DNA of 64,000 bases, taken from UBA5018 sp044375975. Its GTDB lineage: Bacteria > Cyanobacteriota > Cyanobacteriia > PCC-6307 > Cyanobiaceae. Where the stretch lies: contig JBILLQ010000001.1 of the NCBI GenBank assembly GCA_044375975.1, positions 62,001-126,000 of the forward strand. Direction: 5' to 3'. This document shows, piece by piece, positions 27,787 to 36,685 of this stretch (positions are counted from its first letter, which is position 1; each line of letters starts with the position of its first letter). The translations under genes and the position numbers were made by a program. Below the pieces are notes generated by a model. The model was not told the DNA's origin. It was given only the letters and a program-made list of their open reading frames with translations, and ran no database searches.

Positions 27787-28101
27787 GCGTGTTTATTTCC
27801 GCAGCATAACTGCCACAGCTTATCCATTCCTTGCGAGGGGTGATCTGGGTGAAAAAATTATTTATACCAAAACCCCTGGACCGTCGGCGCGAAGCTGGCG
27901 ACCCAGGGGGTTGATGTTATCTAGGGGTGATAACGAAGCTGCTTGGCCGCAATCACTGTTGGCCGCAATGGCTGTTGACCGAAATGGCTTTTGACCGCAA
28001 TGGCTGCTTGCCCCTGAGGGCTGGGCTGGGGTTGTTGGGGGGCTAGAGGTCTAGGGCCCATGGGGTCTATGGGCCCATGAAATGTATGGGGCCTGGCGAG
28101 A
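27787..28101. other. Intergenic region with degenerate repeats and a short hairpin
   Basis: No gene is supported in these 315 bp between convergent ccsA and rpe. At 27948-28005 there are about four loose copies of an 18-bp motif containing GACCGCAATGGCTG. GGGCCCAT (28054-28061) and ATGGGCCC (28069-28076) form a perfect eight-base stem and could mark the end of the rpe transcript; there is no T run. Confidence 0.5.
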
Positions 28102-28773
28102 TCAGGCGGGGCGCTTGCTGTTGCGAATACCGGTGATGGCGGCGGCGTAGTCGGGCTGGTTGAACACCCCGGAGCCGCTGACGATGGCATTGGCACCGGC
28201 TTCGATCACCTTCCAGGCGTTCTCAGCTTTGATGCCACCGTCCACCTCGATCCAGGGATCGAGACCCTTTTCGTCGCACATGCGGCGCAGGTCGCGAATC
28301 TTTTGCACCTGGCTCTCAATGAAGCTCTGGCCACCGAAACCGGGGTTGACGCTCATGATCAGCACCAGGTCGCAGAGCTCCAGGCAATACTCCAAGCTGT
28401 CCAGGGGGGTGCCGGGGTTGAGCACGGCACCGGCCAACTTGCCGAGATCCTTGATCTGACCGAGGTTGCGGTGCAGGTGGGGGCAGGCTTCCACCTGCAC
28501 CGAAATGATGTCGGCGCCGGCCTTGGCGAATTCCGGCACATATTTCTCAGGCTCCACGATCATCAGGTGAACGTCGAGAGTTTTTTGGGTGACCGGGCGC
28601 AGGGCCTGCACGATCAGGGGGCCGATGGTGATATTGGGCACAAAGCGCCCATCCATCACATCGACATGGATCCAGTCGGCGCCGGCTTCGTCCACAGCCC
28701 GCACATCCTCACCGAGGCGTGAGAAGTCTGCGGAGAGAATCGATGGCGAGACCACCAGCTGCTTGCTGCCCAT
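28102..28773 (-). CDS. rpe: Ribulose-phosphate 3-epimerase
   Basis: This 223-residue TIM-barrel enzyme starts with VVSPSILSADFSRLGEDV and has IHVDVMDGRFVPNITIG, DVHLMIVEPE and MSVNPGFGGQSF, which hold the metal and phosphate ligands of the family. It interconverts ribulose-5-phosphate and xylulose-5-phosphate in the Calvin cycle and pentose phosphate pathway. It is divergent from the bisphosphatase gene of the same pathway, 172 bp away. Confidence 0.97.
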   Translation of the reverse strand: MGSKQLVVSPSILSADFSRLGEDVRAVDEAGADWIHVDVMDGRFVPNITIGPLIVQALRPVTQKTLDVHLMIVEPEKYVPEFAKAGADIISVQVEACPHLHRNLGQIKDLGKLAGAVLNPGTPLDSLEYCLELCDLVLIMSVNPGFGGQSFIESQVQKIRDLRRMCDEKGLDPWIEVDGGIKAENAWKVIEAGANAIVSGSGVFNQPDYAAAITGIRNSKRPA

Positions 28774-28945
28774 GGACTCCAGGAAGGCGAGGGATGGCCG
28801 GGATCCTACGGATCGGCCCGGGAGAGCACTGATACAGTTGCGCGTGCTTCGGTGGTGAAAGGTCCTGCGGCGCTTGCCCCCTGGCCCGCTAACTGCCTTT
28901 TACCACCACTCCAGCGAAGCGCCATCTTCTCCCTGCCGGATCACT

Positions 28946-29950
28946 GTGGATCGCACCCTCATCCAGGAAATTCTCGAGGTCGTCGAACAGGCCGCCATCG
29001 CATCCGCCGAACTTACCGGCTTGGGCCTGAAAAATGAGGCTGATGCCGCCGCTGTGGAAGCGATGCGCACCCGCATGGGCCAGATCCAGATGCAGGGCCG
29101 CATTGTGATTGGCGAGGGCGAAAGGGATGAGGCCCCGATGCTCTACATCGGCGAGGAGGTGGGCAGCGGCACTGGCCCCGGCGTCGATTTCGCCGTGGAT
29201 CCCTGCGAAGGCACCAACCTCTGCGCCAACGCCCAGCGCGGTTCGATGGCCGTACTGGCCGCCTCCGACCGGGGCGGGCTGTTCAACGCCCCCGACTTCT
29301 ACATGAAGAAGCTGGCCGCTCCCCCGGCCGCCAAGGGCAAGGTGGACATCCGCAAGTCGGCCACTGAAAACATCCAGATCCTCAGCGAGGCCCTGGGAAT
29401 GGCTGCCTCTGAGCTGGTGATCGTGGTGATGGACCGCGCCCGTCATAAAGACCTGATCGCCGAGATCCGCGCCACCGGCGCCCGCGTTCAGCCCATCTCC
29501 GACGGCGACGTGCAAGCAGCCATCGCCTGTGGCTTTGCCGGCACCGGCACCCATGCCCTGATGGGCATCGGCGCCGCCCCTGAGGGGGTGATCTCCGCCG
29601 CCGCCCTGCGGGCCCTCGGTGGTCACTTCCAGGGCCAGCTGGTCTATGACCCGGCCGTGGCCCAAACCAGTGAGTGGGAAGGCCTCACCCGCGAGGGCAA
29701 CCTGGCCCGCCTGGCCGAGATGGGCATTGCCGATCCCGACAAGGTGTACGAGGCCGAGGAGCTGGCCTCGGGTGAAAACGTGGTGTTCGCGGGCAGCGGC
29801 ATCACCGATGGCCTGCTGTTCCACGGGGTCAAGTTCGAGAAGGACTGCGTGCGCACCAGCTCCCTGGTGATCAGCACGCTTGACAACACCGCCCGGTTCA
29901 CCAATACGGTGCATATCAAGCCCGGTGCCCAGAGCATTGCTCTGAACTGA
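28946..29950 (+). CDS. glpX: Class II fructose-1,6-/sedoheptulose-1,7-bisphosphatase
   Basis: From GTG 28946 the protein has 334 residues, the standard length of the cyanobacterial dual-specificity F/SBPase. Key motifs are GEGERDEAPMLYIGEEVG, VDFAVDPCEGTNLCA with metal-binding acids, and VVMDRARHKDLI. It regenerates ribulose bisphosphate in the Calvin cycle in the cytosol. An in-frame ATG at 28874 would add 24 residues that do not resemble the family. Confidence 0.96.
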   Translation: MDRTLIQEILEVVEQAAIASAELTGLGLKNEADAAAVEAMRTRMGQIQMQGRIVIGEGERDEAPMLYIGEEVGSGTGPGVDFAVDPCEGTNLCANAQRGSMAVLAASDRGGLFNAPDFYMKKLAAPPAAKGKVDIRKSATENIQILSEALGMAASELVIVVMDRARHKDLIAEIRATGARVQPISDGDVQAAIACGFAGTGTHALMGIGAAPEGVISAAALRALGGHFQGQLVYDPAVAQTSEWEGLTREGNLARLAEMGIADPDKVYEAEELASGENVVFAGSGITDGLLFHGVKFEKDCVRTSSLVISTLDNTARFTNTVHIKPGAQSIALN

Positions 29951-29991
29951 TCCCAACTGTTCGGAACCCGGATCACGTCAATTCTGCCTCC

Positions 29992-31302
29992 ATGCACATA
30001 GCTGTAGTCGGCCTAAGCCATCGCACGGCTCCGGTTGAAATTCGGGAGCGCCTCAGCATCCCGGAGCAAACCATGGAGGCTTCGCTGCAGAAGCTGCGCT
30101 CCGACGAGCAGGTGCTGGAGGCCTCCATCCTCAGCACCTGCAACCGGCTGGAGATCTATACGCTGCTGCGCCACCCCGACCAGGGCCTATCGGCGGTGGG
30201 GCAATTCCTCAGCCAGCACTCGGGGCTGGCGGTGGCTGAGCTGACGCCCCACCTGTTCACCTACCACCACCAGGAGGCGGTCGCCCACCTGATGCGGGTG
30301 GCAGCGGGCCTGGATTCGCTGGTGCTGGGGGAGGGTCAAATCCTCTCCCAGGTGAAAAAAATGGTGCGCCTGGGCCAGGAGCACCACTCGGTGGGTCCGA
30401 TCCTCAACCGCCTGCTCAACCAGGCGGTGAGCACGGGCAAACGGGTGCGCACCGAAACCAACCTCGGCACCGGGGCGGTTTCGATCAGTTCAGCGGCTGT
30501 TGAGCTGGCCCAGCTGAAGGTGGGCCAGGCCCGCGGCCTCGATGATTTGGTACCCCTGGATCAGGAGCAGGTGGCCGTTGTCGGCGCCGGCCGCATGGCC
30601 CGTCTACTGCTGCAGCACCTGCAGGCCAAGGGCTGTCGTGGGGTGGTGCTGCTGAATCGAACTGTGAGCCGGGCGGAAGCCCTGGCGGCCGATTTTCCGG
30701 CGCTGCCGGTGCAATGTCGTCCCTTAGACGATTTTGACCATTGTCTGAGCACCTGTTCCCTGGTGTTCACCAGCACGGCCGCCGAGGATCCGATCATCAC
30801 CGCCGAGCGGCTCAGTGCTCTGAACCGCCGCAGCTCCTTGATGCTGGTGGATATCGGCGTACCGCGCAACATCAGTGCTGATGTGGTGCATCTGTGCGGC
30901 GTGCAGGCCTACAACGTCGATGATCTCCAGGAGGTGGTAGCCCGCAACCAGGAGGCGCGCCGCGAGATGGCGGCGGAGGCGGAGGGTTTGTTGGAGGAGG
31001 AGTCGCGCCTGTTCCTGGAATGGTGGGATGGCCTGGAGGCGGTGCCGGTGGTAAATCGCCTGCGGCGTCAACTGGAGGACATCCGCGAACAGGAATTGCA
31101 AAAGGCGCTCAGCCGCATGGGTCCGGATCTATCGGCCCGGGAGCGCAAGGTGGTGGAAGCGCTCAGCAAGGGGATTATCAACAAGATCCTGCACACCCCG
31201 GTCACCAACCTGCGGGCCCCCCAGCCCCGCCCCCAGCGCCATGTGGCGATCCGGGTGTTGGAACAGTTATTTGAACTCAGCGAGCTGCATCCAGATGAGT
31301 GA
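29992..31302 (+). CDS. hemA: Glutamyl-tRNA reductase
   Basis: This 436-residue enzyme begins MHIAVVGLSHRTAPVEIRERL and has the catalytic cysteine in ILSTCNRLEIY near residue 49, LVLGEGQILSQVK, an NADPH-binding segment VAVVGAGRMARLL and a C-terminal dimerisation helix. It reduces glutamyl-tRNA to glutamate-1-semialdehyde, the first committed step to heme and chlorophyll. It follows the bisphosphatase gene by 41 bp. Confidence 0.97.
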   Translation: MHIAVVGLSHRTAPVEIRERLSIPEQTMEASLQKLRSDEQVLEASILSTCNRLEIYTLLRHPDQGLSAVGQFLSQHSGLAVAELTPHLFTYHHQEAVAHLMRVAAGLDSLVLGEGQILSQVKKMVRLGQEHHSVGPILNRLLNQAVSTGKRVRTETNLGTGAVSISSAAVELAQLKVGQARGLDDLVPLDQEQVAVVGAGRMARLLLQHLQAKGCRGVVLLNRTVSRAEALAADFPALPVQCRPLDDFDHCLSTCSLVFTSTAAEDPIITAERLSALNRRSSLMLVDIGVPRNISADVVHLCGVQAYNVDDLQEVVARNQEARREMAAEAEGLLEEESRLFLEWWDGLEAVPVVNRLRRQLEDIREQELQKALSRMGPDLSARERKVVEALSKGIINKILHTPVTNLRAPQPRPQRHVAIRVLEQLFELSELHPDE

Positions 31303-31459
31303 TCGGGCACAACAGTGCCCAGGTTGCTAAGCAAGAGCTGCTTCGTAAAGCACCCCCGACTCAGCTCTGCAACAGTTCGTACCGCCTACAGGCAAAAGGG
31401 TCGCGCACTGCTCACTCACTCAAGTACGGTCGGCCGAGCCGTCCACAGCAACCCAAGTT

Positions 31460-32755
31460 ATGAAGCGTGTTCTGGCGATTATTCTCGGTGGCGGTGCCGG
31501 CACCCGGCTCTACCCGCTCACCAAGATGCGGGCAAAGCCCGCTGTGCCACTGGCGGGGAAATATCGGCTTATCGATATCCCGGTTAGCAATTGCATCAAC
31601 TCGGAGATTAACAAAATCTACGTGTTGACCCAGTTCAACAGTGCCTCGTTGAACCGTCACCTGACCATGACCTACAACCTCTCCGCCGGATTCGGCCAGG
31701 GGTTTGTAGAAGTGTTGGCAGCCCAACAGACCCCCGATAGCCCCAGCTGGTTTGAGGGCACTGCCGATGCTGTGCGCAAATACAAGTGGCTGTTCCAGGA
31801 ATGGGATGTGGATCACTATGTGATCCTTTCCGGTGACCAGCTCTATCGGATGGACTACGCCAAGTTTGTTCATCACCATATTGCAACAGGTGCCAATCTC
31901 ACCGTGGGCGCCCTGCCGGTTGATCCGGTGCAGGCAGAGGGTTTCGGCCTTATGCGCACCGATAGAAATGGCGTTATCCAAGAATTCCGCGAAAAGCCCA
32001 AGGGGGCCGATCTAGAAGCGATGCAGGTGGATACCCAAGAGATGGGGCTATCCGCCGAGGATGCGGCCAATCGTCCCTACCTCGCCTCGATGGGGATTTA
32101 CGTTTTCAGCCGCGATACATTATTTGACCTGCTGGATACAAATCCCGATGCCACCGATTTTGGCAAGGAACTTATTCCGGCTTCCCTGGCAAGAGGCGAT
32201 CGTCTTCAGAGCTTCTTGTTCAACGATTACTGGGAAGACATTGGTACCATAGGCGCCTTCTACGAGGCAAACCTTGCCCTAACAGAACAGCCCAATCCCC
32301 CCTTCTCTTTCTACGACGAAAAGTTCCCAATCTACACCCGTCCTCGCTATCTTCCCCCTAGCAAGCTTCAGGACGCCCAAGTAACAAATTCGATCATTGG
32401 CGAGGGATCGCTACTAAAAGCCTGCAGCATTCACCACTGTGTGCTAGGCGTCCGTAGCCGCGTGGAAGACGAGGTGGTGTTACAAGATACTCTGCTAATG
32501 GGATCTGATTTCTTCGAGTCTAATGAAGAGCGTGGATTACTGAGGGAGACAGGTGGTATCCCCATCGGCATTGGCAAGGGTAGCACCATAAAAAAAGCAA
32601 TTATTGACAAAAATGTGCGCATTGGCAACAATGTCAATATTATCAACAAGGATAATATTGAAGAGGCAGATCGCCCCGAGCACAACTTCTACATCCGCAA
32701 TGGCATCGTAGTAGTAGTTAAAAATGGCAGCATTCCCGACGGCATGATTATTTGA
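31460..32755 (+). CDS. glgC: Glucose-1-phosphate adenylyltransferase
   Basis: This 431-residue protein has the nucleotide-binding GGGAGTRLYPLTKMRAKPAVPLAGKYRLIDIP, then FVEVLAAQQTP and WFEGTADAVR, SGDQLYRMDY, and a C-terminal left-handed beta-helix with GIGKGSTIKKAIIDKNVRIG. It makes ADP-glucose for glycogen and is activated by 3-phosphoglycerate in cyanobacteria. It is preceded by a 157-bp gap that must contain its promoter. Confidence 0.97.
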   Translation: MKRVLAIILGGGAGTRLYPLTKMRAKPAVPLAGKYRLIDIPVSNCINSEINKIYVLTQFNSASLNRHLTMTYNLSAGFGQGFVEVLAAQQTPDSPSWFEGTADAVRKYKWLFQEWDVDHYVILSGDQLYRMDYAKFVHHHIATGANLTVGALPVDPVQAEGFGLMRTDRNGVIQEFREKPKGADLEAMQVDTQEMGLSAEDAANRPYLASMGIYVFSRDTLFDLLDTNPDATDFGKELIPASLARGDRLQSFLFNDYWEDIGTIGAFYEANLALTEQPNPPFSFYDEKFPIYTRPRYLPPSKLQDAQVTNSIIGEGSLLKACSIHHCVLGVRSRVEDEVVLQDTLLMGSDFFESNEERGLLRETGGIPIGIGKGSTIKKAIIDKNVRIGNNVNIINKDNIEEADRPEHNFYIRNGIVVVVKNGSIPDGMII

Positions 32756-32761
32756 TATCCG

Positions 32762-32812
32762 GCCAATGCTGGCCAGGCAAGCGGTTCAGCCGCTTGCCTG
32801 GCCAGCATTGGC
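32762..32812. terminator. Exceptionally long perfect hairpin after glgC
   Basis: GCCAATGCTGGCCAGGCAAGCGG at 32762-32784 is exactly complementary to 32790-32812, giving a 23-bp uninterrupted stem with loop TTCAG. It begins six bases after the glgC stop. There is no T run on either side, so it may be a terminator, a 3'-end stabiliser or a processing site. Confidence 0.7.
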
Positions 32813-33277
32813 ACTTGGCATCTGCTGCCATCTACCCATGGGCATGCGATTAATAGATCTAAAACAATAATTCAAAGATTTATACCTTGAATTTATTGCG
32901 ACACAAGACCGAGGGGGCAAGCAGTGGCCAAACGCTTGTTTAAGGCACCCTGGGATCTCTCTCCGCCCAGGGGAAAAACTGCTGCTGGCGAATACAGCAT
33001 TCAGCGGCGCCCGGCCGTCGCAAGTAGTCGGCGGTGATCTGAAACCAGGGCTGCAGGGGGCCCATGGTGTGGTGCTGAGCCCAAGGGAGCTAAAGGGTTT
33101 GGCTGGTGATGTGGTAGCTAGGGATCGGGGTGCCGGCGAGGGTTGGGGGACAGGCTGCTGGGGGGTATGAGCTTGGTGGCTTGGCTTCACCACAGGGCTC
33201 AATCGGCCCTGGCTTAAGCTTTCCAGAACATACCTTGGGCCAAGCAAATAAGCAGTCTCCTGCTGAACGCAAATAAT
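32813..33277. other. Intergenic region downstream of glgC and dnaA
   Basis: This convergent 465-bp gap holds no firm gene. One short minus-strand frame (32940-33065) is listed separately. A 153-codon minus-strand frame across it has Ser/Pro-rich, non-family composition and is not accepted. No DnaA-box cluster was found. Confidence 0.4.
32940..33065 (-). CDS. Possible 41-residue hypothetical protein
   Basis: From ATG 33065 the frame reads MGPLQPWFQITADYLRRPGA and ends at a TAA at 32940. The aromatic-rich composition is more protein-like than the surroundings, and the frame is open for eight codons upstream to a TAG. There is no ribosome site and I do not recognise a family; it may be the remnant of a longer gene. 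Confidence 0.3.
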   Translation of the reverse strand: MGPLQPWFQITADYLRRPGAAECCIRQQQFFPWAERDPRVP

Positions 33278-34663
33278 CTATTTGCGGCGGCGAGAATCAA
33301 TCTGCAAGAGGTCGCGGACTTGCTGCACTTGTCTTGCCAAGTTTGGTTCTGTGTTGAGCTTTTTTTCTATCTGCTCAACCGCATACATAACGGTGGAATG
33401 GTCTTTGCCGCCGAATGCTTCGCCAATGCGTGGCAGGGAAAGGTCGGTGCTTTGCCTCATCAAGAACATGCCCACCTGGCGGGCCTGGCTTACCGCTCGT
33501 TTGCGGCTAGCACTGCGCATCTCCTCAACGCTTACACCAAATACCTCAGCCACCTTATCGATCACCTGCTCTGGCTTGACATCCACATCGCCGCCATTTG
33601 GGTCGAGCATCGGTGCCACCGAGTCGACGGTCATTGGCAGACCGGTAATCGAAACAAAGGCCACTGCCCTGGTAAGAGCTCCTTCAAGTTCACGAATATT
33701 GGAGGTGAATCGTCCAGCGATAAACTGAATCAAATCCCTGGGTAAAGACATTTGCTCCTGCTCGGCTTTCTTATGCAGGATCGCCATACGGGTTTCCATG
33801 TCCGGAGGCTGGATATCGGCAATCAATCCCATCGAGAAGCGTGAGATCAGCCTCTCCTGGAGGCGGGGGATTTGACTTGGTGGCCTATCGGAAGCAATCA
33901 CCAACTGTCGGCCCGCCTCATGGAGAGCATTAAAGGTGTGAAAAAACTCCTCCTGGGTATATTCCTTGCCTTCAATAAACTGAATATCATCGACCAAGAT
34001 AACGTCTGCGGCGCGATATTTATCACGAAAAGCCTGCATGCTATCCTTGCGAATTGCCTGGATCAAATCATTGGTAAAAGTTTCCGTAGAAACATAAAAC
34101 ACCTTCGAATCTTGATTTATCTCGAGTCGGTAATGGCCAATTGCCTGCATCAGATGGGTCTTCCCCAGGCCGACACCGCCGCAAATGAACAGCGGATTGA
34201 ACTCTCTTCCGGGCGCCTCGGCCACGGCCAGGGCCGCCGCATGGGCCAAGCGGCTGTTTTGACCGACAACGAAGCGATTGAACACGTAGCGGGGGTTCAA
34301 TCCGGGGGCCAGTTTGCGGGGGCGTTCGCCACCGCTGCTGGCTGCCGGGGCAGGCTGCGCCGTGGCCAAGGCCTGGGCCTCCGGGCCCCCTGCCCCCCCA
34401 ACGCTGGCCTCGTCGCTGCTGGCCGCCACCACCAGCACCTGTACTGGCTGGCCTGCCATCTCGCTGGCAACCGCCTCAATGGTGCCTAGGTAGTTCTTGC
34501 GCAGCCAACTGCAGGCGAAGCTGCTGGGGGCCTCCAGCTCCAACTGGCCCTGCTCGTAGCTGCGGCAGCGGGCTGGACGGATCCAGGTTTCGAAGGTGGG
34601 CTTGCTCAGGCTGGCCTGCAATGCCTCCTGCACCTGGTGCCACAGCTGATCTGCCTGCTGCAC
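33278..34663 (-). CDS. dnaA: Chromosomal replication initiator protein DnaA
   Basis: This 461-residue protein has domain I (DQLWHQVQEALQASLSKPTFETWI), a variable linker, then AAA+ domain III with Walker A GGVGLGKTHL near residue 160 and Walker B ILVDDIQFIEGKE, and domain IV with the DnaA-box recognition segment GGKDHSTVMYAVEQIEK. It opens oriC for replication. No oriC-like cluster of DnaA boxes was seen nearby, as is common in marine picocyanobacteria. It is divergent from an HtrA protease gene. Confidence 0.97.
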   Translation of the reverse strand: MQQADQLWHQVQEALQASLSKPTFETWIRPARCRSYEQGQLELEAPSSFACSWLRKNYLGTIEAVASEMAGQPVQVLVVAASSDEASVGGAGGPEAQALATAQPAPAASSGGERPRKLAPGLNPRYVFNRFVVGQNSRLAHAAALAVAEAPGREFNPLFICGGVGLGKTHLMQAIGHYRLEINQDSKVFYVSTETFTNDLIQAIRKDSMQAFRDKYRAADVILVDDIQFIEGKEYTQEEFFHTFNALHEAGRQLVIASDRPPSQIPRLQERLISRFSMGLIADIQPPDMETRMAILHKKAEQEQMSLPRDLIQFIAGRFTSNIRELEGALTRAVAFVSITGLPMTVDSVAPMLDPNGGDVDVKPEQVIDKVAEVFGVSVEEMRSASRKRAVSQARQVGMFLMRQSTDLSLPRIGEAFGGKDHSTVMYAVEQIEKKLNTEPNLARQVQQVRDLLQIDSRRRK

Positions 34664-34756
34664 CGAGGGGGCTTACCTAACAGTCTCGAATATACGCAGT
34701 GCCAGGGGCGCGGGCTGTCATAGAAGATGCACTGAGCCCCAGGCGATGCAGTGTCG

Positions 34757-35884
34757 ATGCCCTCCCGTTCCCTGAGTTGCTCTGCCGGCACAGTCGCTGT
34801 GCTGGCCATGCTGCTGGCCGGTTGCGATGGGCGCTTGCCCGGATTGCCTGGCCGGCAGGAGCCCCCTGAAGCCAGAATTTCCGATGCGCCGCCCAGCCCC
34901 TCCCTGCGGCCGGGCGGCAACGTGATCGTCGATGCAGTTGCCAAGGTGGGCCCTGCGGTGGTGCGCATCGACACCACCACCCGGGTGATCAATCCGATCG
35001 GCGGCCTGTTTGGCCAGGGTCCCTCGATCCAGCAACAGCAAGGCCTGGGTTCGGGCTTCATCACCCGCTCCGATGGGGTGATCCTCACCAATGCCCACGT
35101 GGTCGAGGGGGCCAGTGCAGTGACGGTCACCCTGCCCGATGGCCGCACTTTCAAAGGCAAAGTGCTCGGCGGTGATCCGCTCACCGATGTGGCGGTGGTA
35201 AAGGTGGTGGCCTCCAAATTGCCGGTGGCCCCCCTGGGGGATTCGGCCAAGGTGCGACCCGGCGAATGGGCGATCGCCATCGGCAACCCCCTGGGCCTGG
35301 ATAACACCGTCACCGCCGGCATCATCAGTGCGATTCAACGCACCAATGCGGTGGGAGAAGGGCAGCGGGTGCCCTACATCCAAACCGACGCCGCCGTGAA
35401 TCCTGGCAATAGTGGTGGTCCGCTGATCAACGACCGCGGCGAGGTAATCGGTGTAAATACGGCGATTCGTCAGGCACCGGGAGCTGGATTGAGTTTTGCG
35501 ATCCCGATCAACACGGCACGCGAAATTGCCGCCCAGATCGTGCAACGGGGCTATGCCAGTCACCCCTACATCGGCATTCGCCTCCAGACCCTCACCCCCC
35601 AGTTGGCCCGCGAGATCAATGCCACCACCAGCGAATGCCGGCTACCGGAAGTGAATGGGGTGGTGGTGGTGGAGGTGATGAACGGCAGCCCCGCCGCCAA
35701 GGGTGGATTGAAGCCCTGCGATCTGATCGAGAGCGTCGGCGACACCACTGTGAAAAATCCCTCCCAGGTGCAGCTGGCCGTGGATCAGGCCCGGGTCGGC
35801 CAAGAGCTGGTGGTCAAAGTTCGCCGCGGCGACCGCCGCGCCAACCTGAGCATGCGACCAGCTGAACTGCCCCACAATTCTTGA
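34757..35884 (+). CDS. HtrA/Deg-family serine protease with PDZ domain
   Basis: About 375 residues. The signal peptide ends in the lipobox LLAGCDG near residue 25, suggesting a periplasmic lipoprotein. The trypsin-like domain has the catalytic triad His in LTNAHVVEG, Asp in DPLTDVAVVKV and Ser in NPGNSGGPL, followed by one PDZ domain (NGVVVVEVMNGSPAAKGGLKPCDLIESVGD). It corresponds to the HhoA/HhoB/HtrA group of cyanobacteria, which degrades damaged envelope proteins; the paralogue cannot be fixed from sequence alone. An in-frame GTG at 34751 is an alternative start. Confidence 0.93.
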   Translation: MPSRSLSCSAGTVAVLAMLLAGCDGRLPGLPGRQEPPEARISDAPPSPSLRPGGNVIVDAVAKVGPAVVRIDTTTRVINPIGGLFGQGPSIQQQQGLGSGFITRSDGVILTNAHVVEGASAVTVTLPDGRTFKGKVLGGDPLTDVAVVKVVASKLPVAPLGDSAKVRPGEWAIAIGNPLGLDNTVTAGIISAIQRTNAVGEGQRVPYIQTDAAVNPGNSGGPLINDRGEVIGVNTAIRQAPGAGLSFAIPINTAREIAAQIVQRGYASHPYIGIRLQTLTPQLAREINATTSECRLPEVNGVVVVEVMNGSPAAKGGLKPCDLIESVGDTTVKNPSQVQLAVDQARVGQELVVKVRRGDRRANLSMRPAELPHNS

Positions 35885-35943
35885 TTTCTAAATATTATTG
35901 ATGCGCCACAATTTTTTTTCCACCCATTACCCTGGAGGCGAAA

Positions 35944-36069
35944 GTTTCTCTAGATGCACCGGTTGCTCTAGATGCCCCAATTGCTCTATATGCACCAGTC
36001 GCACTGGAGGCTCCAGTTGCACTGGGGTCGCCAATTGCTCTGGAGGCGCGAATCGGTGTTGAGGCGCCA
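35944..36069. repeat. 18-bp tandem repeat array, seven units
   Basis: Seven imperfect units start every 18 bp from 35944. Read in one forward frame they would encode hexapeptides of the form V-A-L-E/D-A-P. That frame has no ATG/GTG start after its upstream stop, so it is not counted as a gene. The array runs into the start of the next glycosyltransferase gene and supplies its GGAGG ribosome site. Confidence 0.9.
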
Positions 36070-36685
36070 GTTGGTGGTGATGGCCCGCTGGCCCGCCGCG
36101 GGGCGTTGCAAGAGTCGCCTGGCCAGGGGGCTTGGCCGCCAAAGGGCGGCGGAGATTCAACGCCGGCTCACGGATCACACCCTGGCCAGCTGCCGTCAAT
36201 GGCGCGGCCGCCAGGGAGCTGACGCCAAGCGCCAATTGGTGCTCGCGGTCGATGGCCTGGCCCCCCGGGCGGCGCGGCGCTGGGGCGAGGGCCTTGGCGT
36301 GGACAGGTGCCTCAGCCAGGGCGGCGGCGGCCTGGGCAGCCGCCTGCAGCGCCAGCTGCAACGGGCCTGGCGCGAGGGGGCCCGGCAGGTGGTGCTGATT
36401 GGCAGCGACCTACCCACATTGGCGCTGAGCGATCTGGAGTTGGCCTTTGCCGGCCTCAACTCCGCACCCCTGGTGCTCGGTGCGGCCGCCGATGGCGGCT
36501 ATTGGCTGATCGGCCTGTCACGGCCCACAGCCAACCTGTTCTGCGGCATCCCCTGGGGCAGCGATCAGGTTTTGGCGACCACCCTCAAGGCAGCGGAGCG
36601 GCTCGACTTGGCGCCGCTGCTGCTGGATGTCCGCTCCGATCTAGACCGCCCCGCCGACCTGCTGCCCTGGCGGCGCAGCCCATGA
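36056..36685 (+). CDS. TIGR04282-family glycosyltransferase (DUF2064)
   Basis: From GTG 36056, with GGAGG nine bases upstream, the protein has 209 residues. It matches the family: QLVVMARWPAAGRCKSRLARGLG as first strand, then QVVLIGSDLPTLALSDLELAFAGL and LVLGAAADGGYWLIGLS, the nucleotide-sugar site. The family is known as rSAM/selenodomain-associated transferase 1 and often sits beside a TIGR04283 enzyme, as here, in arsenosugar-type pathways. The frame is open upstream through the repeat array, but that part is not family-like. Its stop overlaps the next start. Confidence 0.8.
   Translation: MLRRQLVVMARWPAAGRCKSRLARGLGRQRAAEIQRRLTDHTLASCRQWRGRQGADAKRQLVLAVDGLAPRAARRWGEGLGVDRCLSQGGGGLGSRLQRQLQRAWREGARQVVLIGSDLPTLALSDLELAFAGLNSAPLVLGAAADGGYWLIGLSRPTANLFCGIPWGSDQVLATTLKAAERLDLAPLLLDVRSDLDRPADLLPWRRSP

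Noticed and set aside
27921..28196. A 91-codon minus-strand frame overlapping rpe
   Set aside because: Pro/Ser-rich shadow frame that overlaps a well-supported enzyme.
32786..33247. A 153-codon minus-strand frame
   Set aside because: Ser/Pro-rich composition with no motif, runs through the 23-bp hairpin, and lacks a ribosome site.
34664..34756. oriC beside dnaA
   Set aside because: The 90-bp gap lacks a cluster of TTATCCACA-like boxes or an AT-rich unwinding tract.
35944..36069. Tandem repeats as a CRISPR array
   Set aside because: Units are contiguous with no spacers and no cas genes are present.
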